Assembly: GCA_023424135.1 (NCBI GenBank)
Contig: JAFAEH010000138.1
Span: forward strand, 1-6,093
Reading direction: 5' to 3'
Source of the DNA: Actinomycetes bacterium
Lineage (GTDB): Bacteria > Actinomycetota > Actinomycetes > Actinomycetales > Cellulomonadaceae
Length of the DNA: 6,093 nucleotides
Of the stretch, positions 5,992 through 6,093 are shown in pieces. The first letter of the stretch is position 1, and every line of letters begins with the position of its first letter. The notes below the pieces were generated by a model that was not told the origin of the DNA, searched no databases, and saw nothing but the letters and a program-made list of their open reading frames with translations. The translations under genes and the position numbers were made by a program.

Positions 5992-6093
5992 TCAGTCGGT
6001 CAGGCCGCCGGCGGCCAGGAGCATGCGTAGGCGGTAGTTCTCGAAGTTGCGGTAGCCGCGGGCCAGGCGCCGGTGGAGTTCGATGATGCCGTT
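5992..6093 (-). CDS. Transposase C-terminus, ISL3-like (5' partial)
   Basis: The frame entering from the right edge gives 33 residues and ends with TGA (plus-strand 5992-5994). It reads NGIIELHRRLARGYRN, then FENYRLRMLLAAGGLTD. The spacing NG..E......A.G.RN..NYR.R.LL..GG matches the conserved C-terminal end of ISL3 (IS204/IS1001/IS1096/IS1165) transposases, where the Glu of the NG..E block is the last acid of the catalytic DDE triad. Most of the protein, including the first two catalytic acids, is outside the window, so activity cannot be judged. The family call rests on this short motif plus the adjoining terminal sequence. Confidence 0.75.
   Translation of the reverse strand, partial: NGIIELHRRLARGYRNFENYRLRMLLAAGGLTD

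Larger units (their letters stand above)
5968..6093 (-). mobile_element. Insertion sequence end, ISL3-like (partial)
   Basis: From 5968 to the window edge lies one end of an insertion sequence: a terminal sequence starting GGCTCTTCGCC, then the 3' end of a transposase gene read leftward toward it. The stop codon is only 24 bases inside the terminus, as expected at the downstream end of a compact IS. ISL3-family elements typically have ends starting with GG, and GGCTCTTCGCC fits those I recall from actinobacteria. They usually duplicate 8 bp of target, which would make GCTAAAGC (5960-5967) the candidate duplication. The other end, needed to prove this, is outside the window. Confidence 0.75.

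Noticed and set aside
5565..6086. Plus-strand 173-codon open frame as a full gene
   Set aside because: It lies antisense to a protein with two clear membrane helices and to a transposase end. Only its ribosome site and first few codons are worth noting.
4380..6093. CRISPR array, tRNA, rRNA or riboswitch
   Set aside because: No spaced direct repeats, cloverleaf-like pairing or recognisable conserved RNA sequence was seen; the only tandem repeat is the 30-bp coding duplication.

Overview
The window comes from a very GC-rich actinobacterium. G or C fills nearly every third codon position, GTG starts are common, and neighbouring genes overlap at GTGA and ATGA. The overall flavour suggests a Cellulomonas-like member of the Micrococcales, but that is an impression, not a demonstrated assignment. 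Two parts are visible: an orderly chromosomal part (about 1-4380) and a disordered accessory part (about 4380-6093).

Positions 2-3458 hold a three-gene plus-strand operon for a MacAB/FtsX-type ABC system. It encodes an extracytoplasmic adaptor with a peptidoglycan-binding domain (5' end outside the window), an ATPase, and a four-helix permease with a large outer domain. The genes overlap by 4 bases at both junctions, so translation is probably coupled. An 18-bp hairpin (3479-3525) follows. It lies between this operon and a convergent minus-strand exodeoxyribonuclease III gene (3564-4376) that keeps all the expected catalytic residues.

From 4380 rightward no intact gene is visible. On the minus strand just upstream of the exonuclease (4381-4607) is a remnant of an unrecognised gene, readable as one protein only if a single missing base is assumed. 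On the plus strand (about 4721-5467) is a gene that resembles, from memory, a small protein of actinobacterial phages or integrated elements. It reads through only if three successive one-base losses are repaired, and it carries an exact 30-bp tandem duplication. A good ribosome site and GTG start at 5551-5567 leads into no convincing protein. A minus-strand gene for a small two-helix membrane protein (5585-5967), with codon use unlike the chromosomal genes, loses its 5' end where an insertion sequence begins.

That insertion sequence (5968 to the window end) starts with an ISL3-like terminal sequence and carries the last 33 codons of a transposase on the minus strand. I read the right part as a decaying island with phage-like and IS content beside a conserved locus. 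I see no clear new biological system. The items most worth checking are the clustered frameshifts (decay versus assembly error) and the IS/gene junction.
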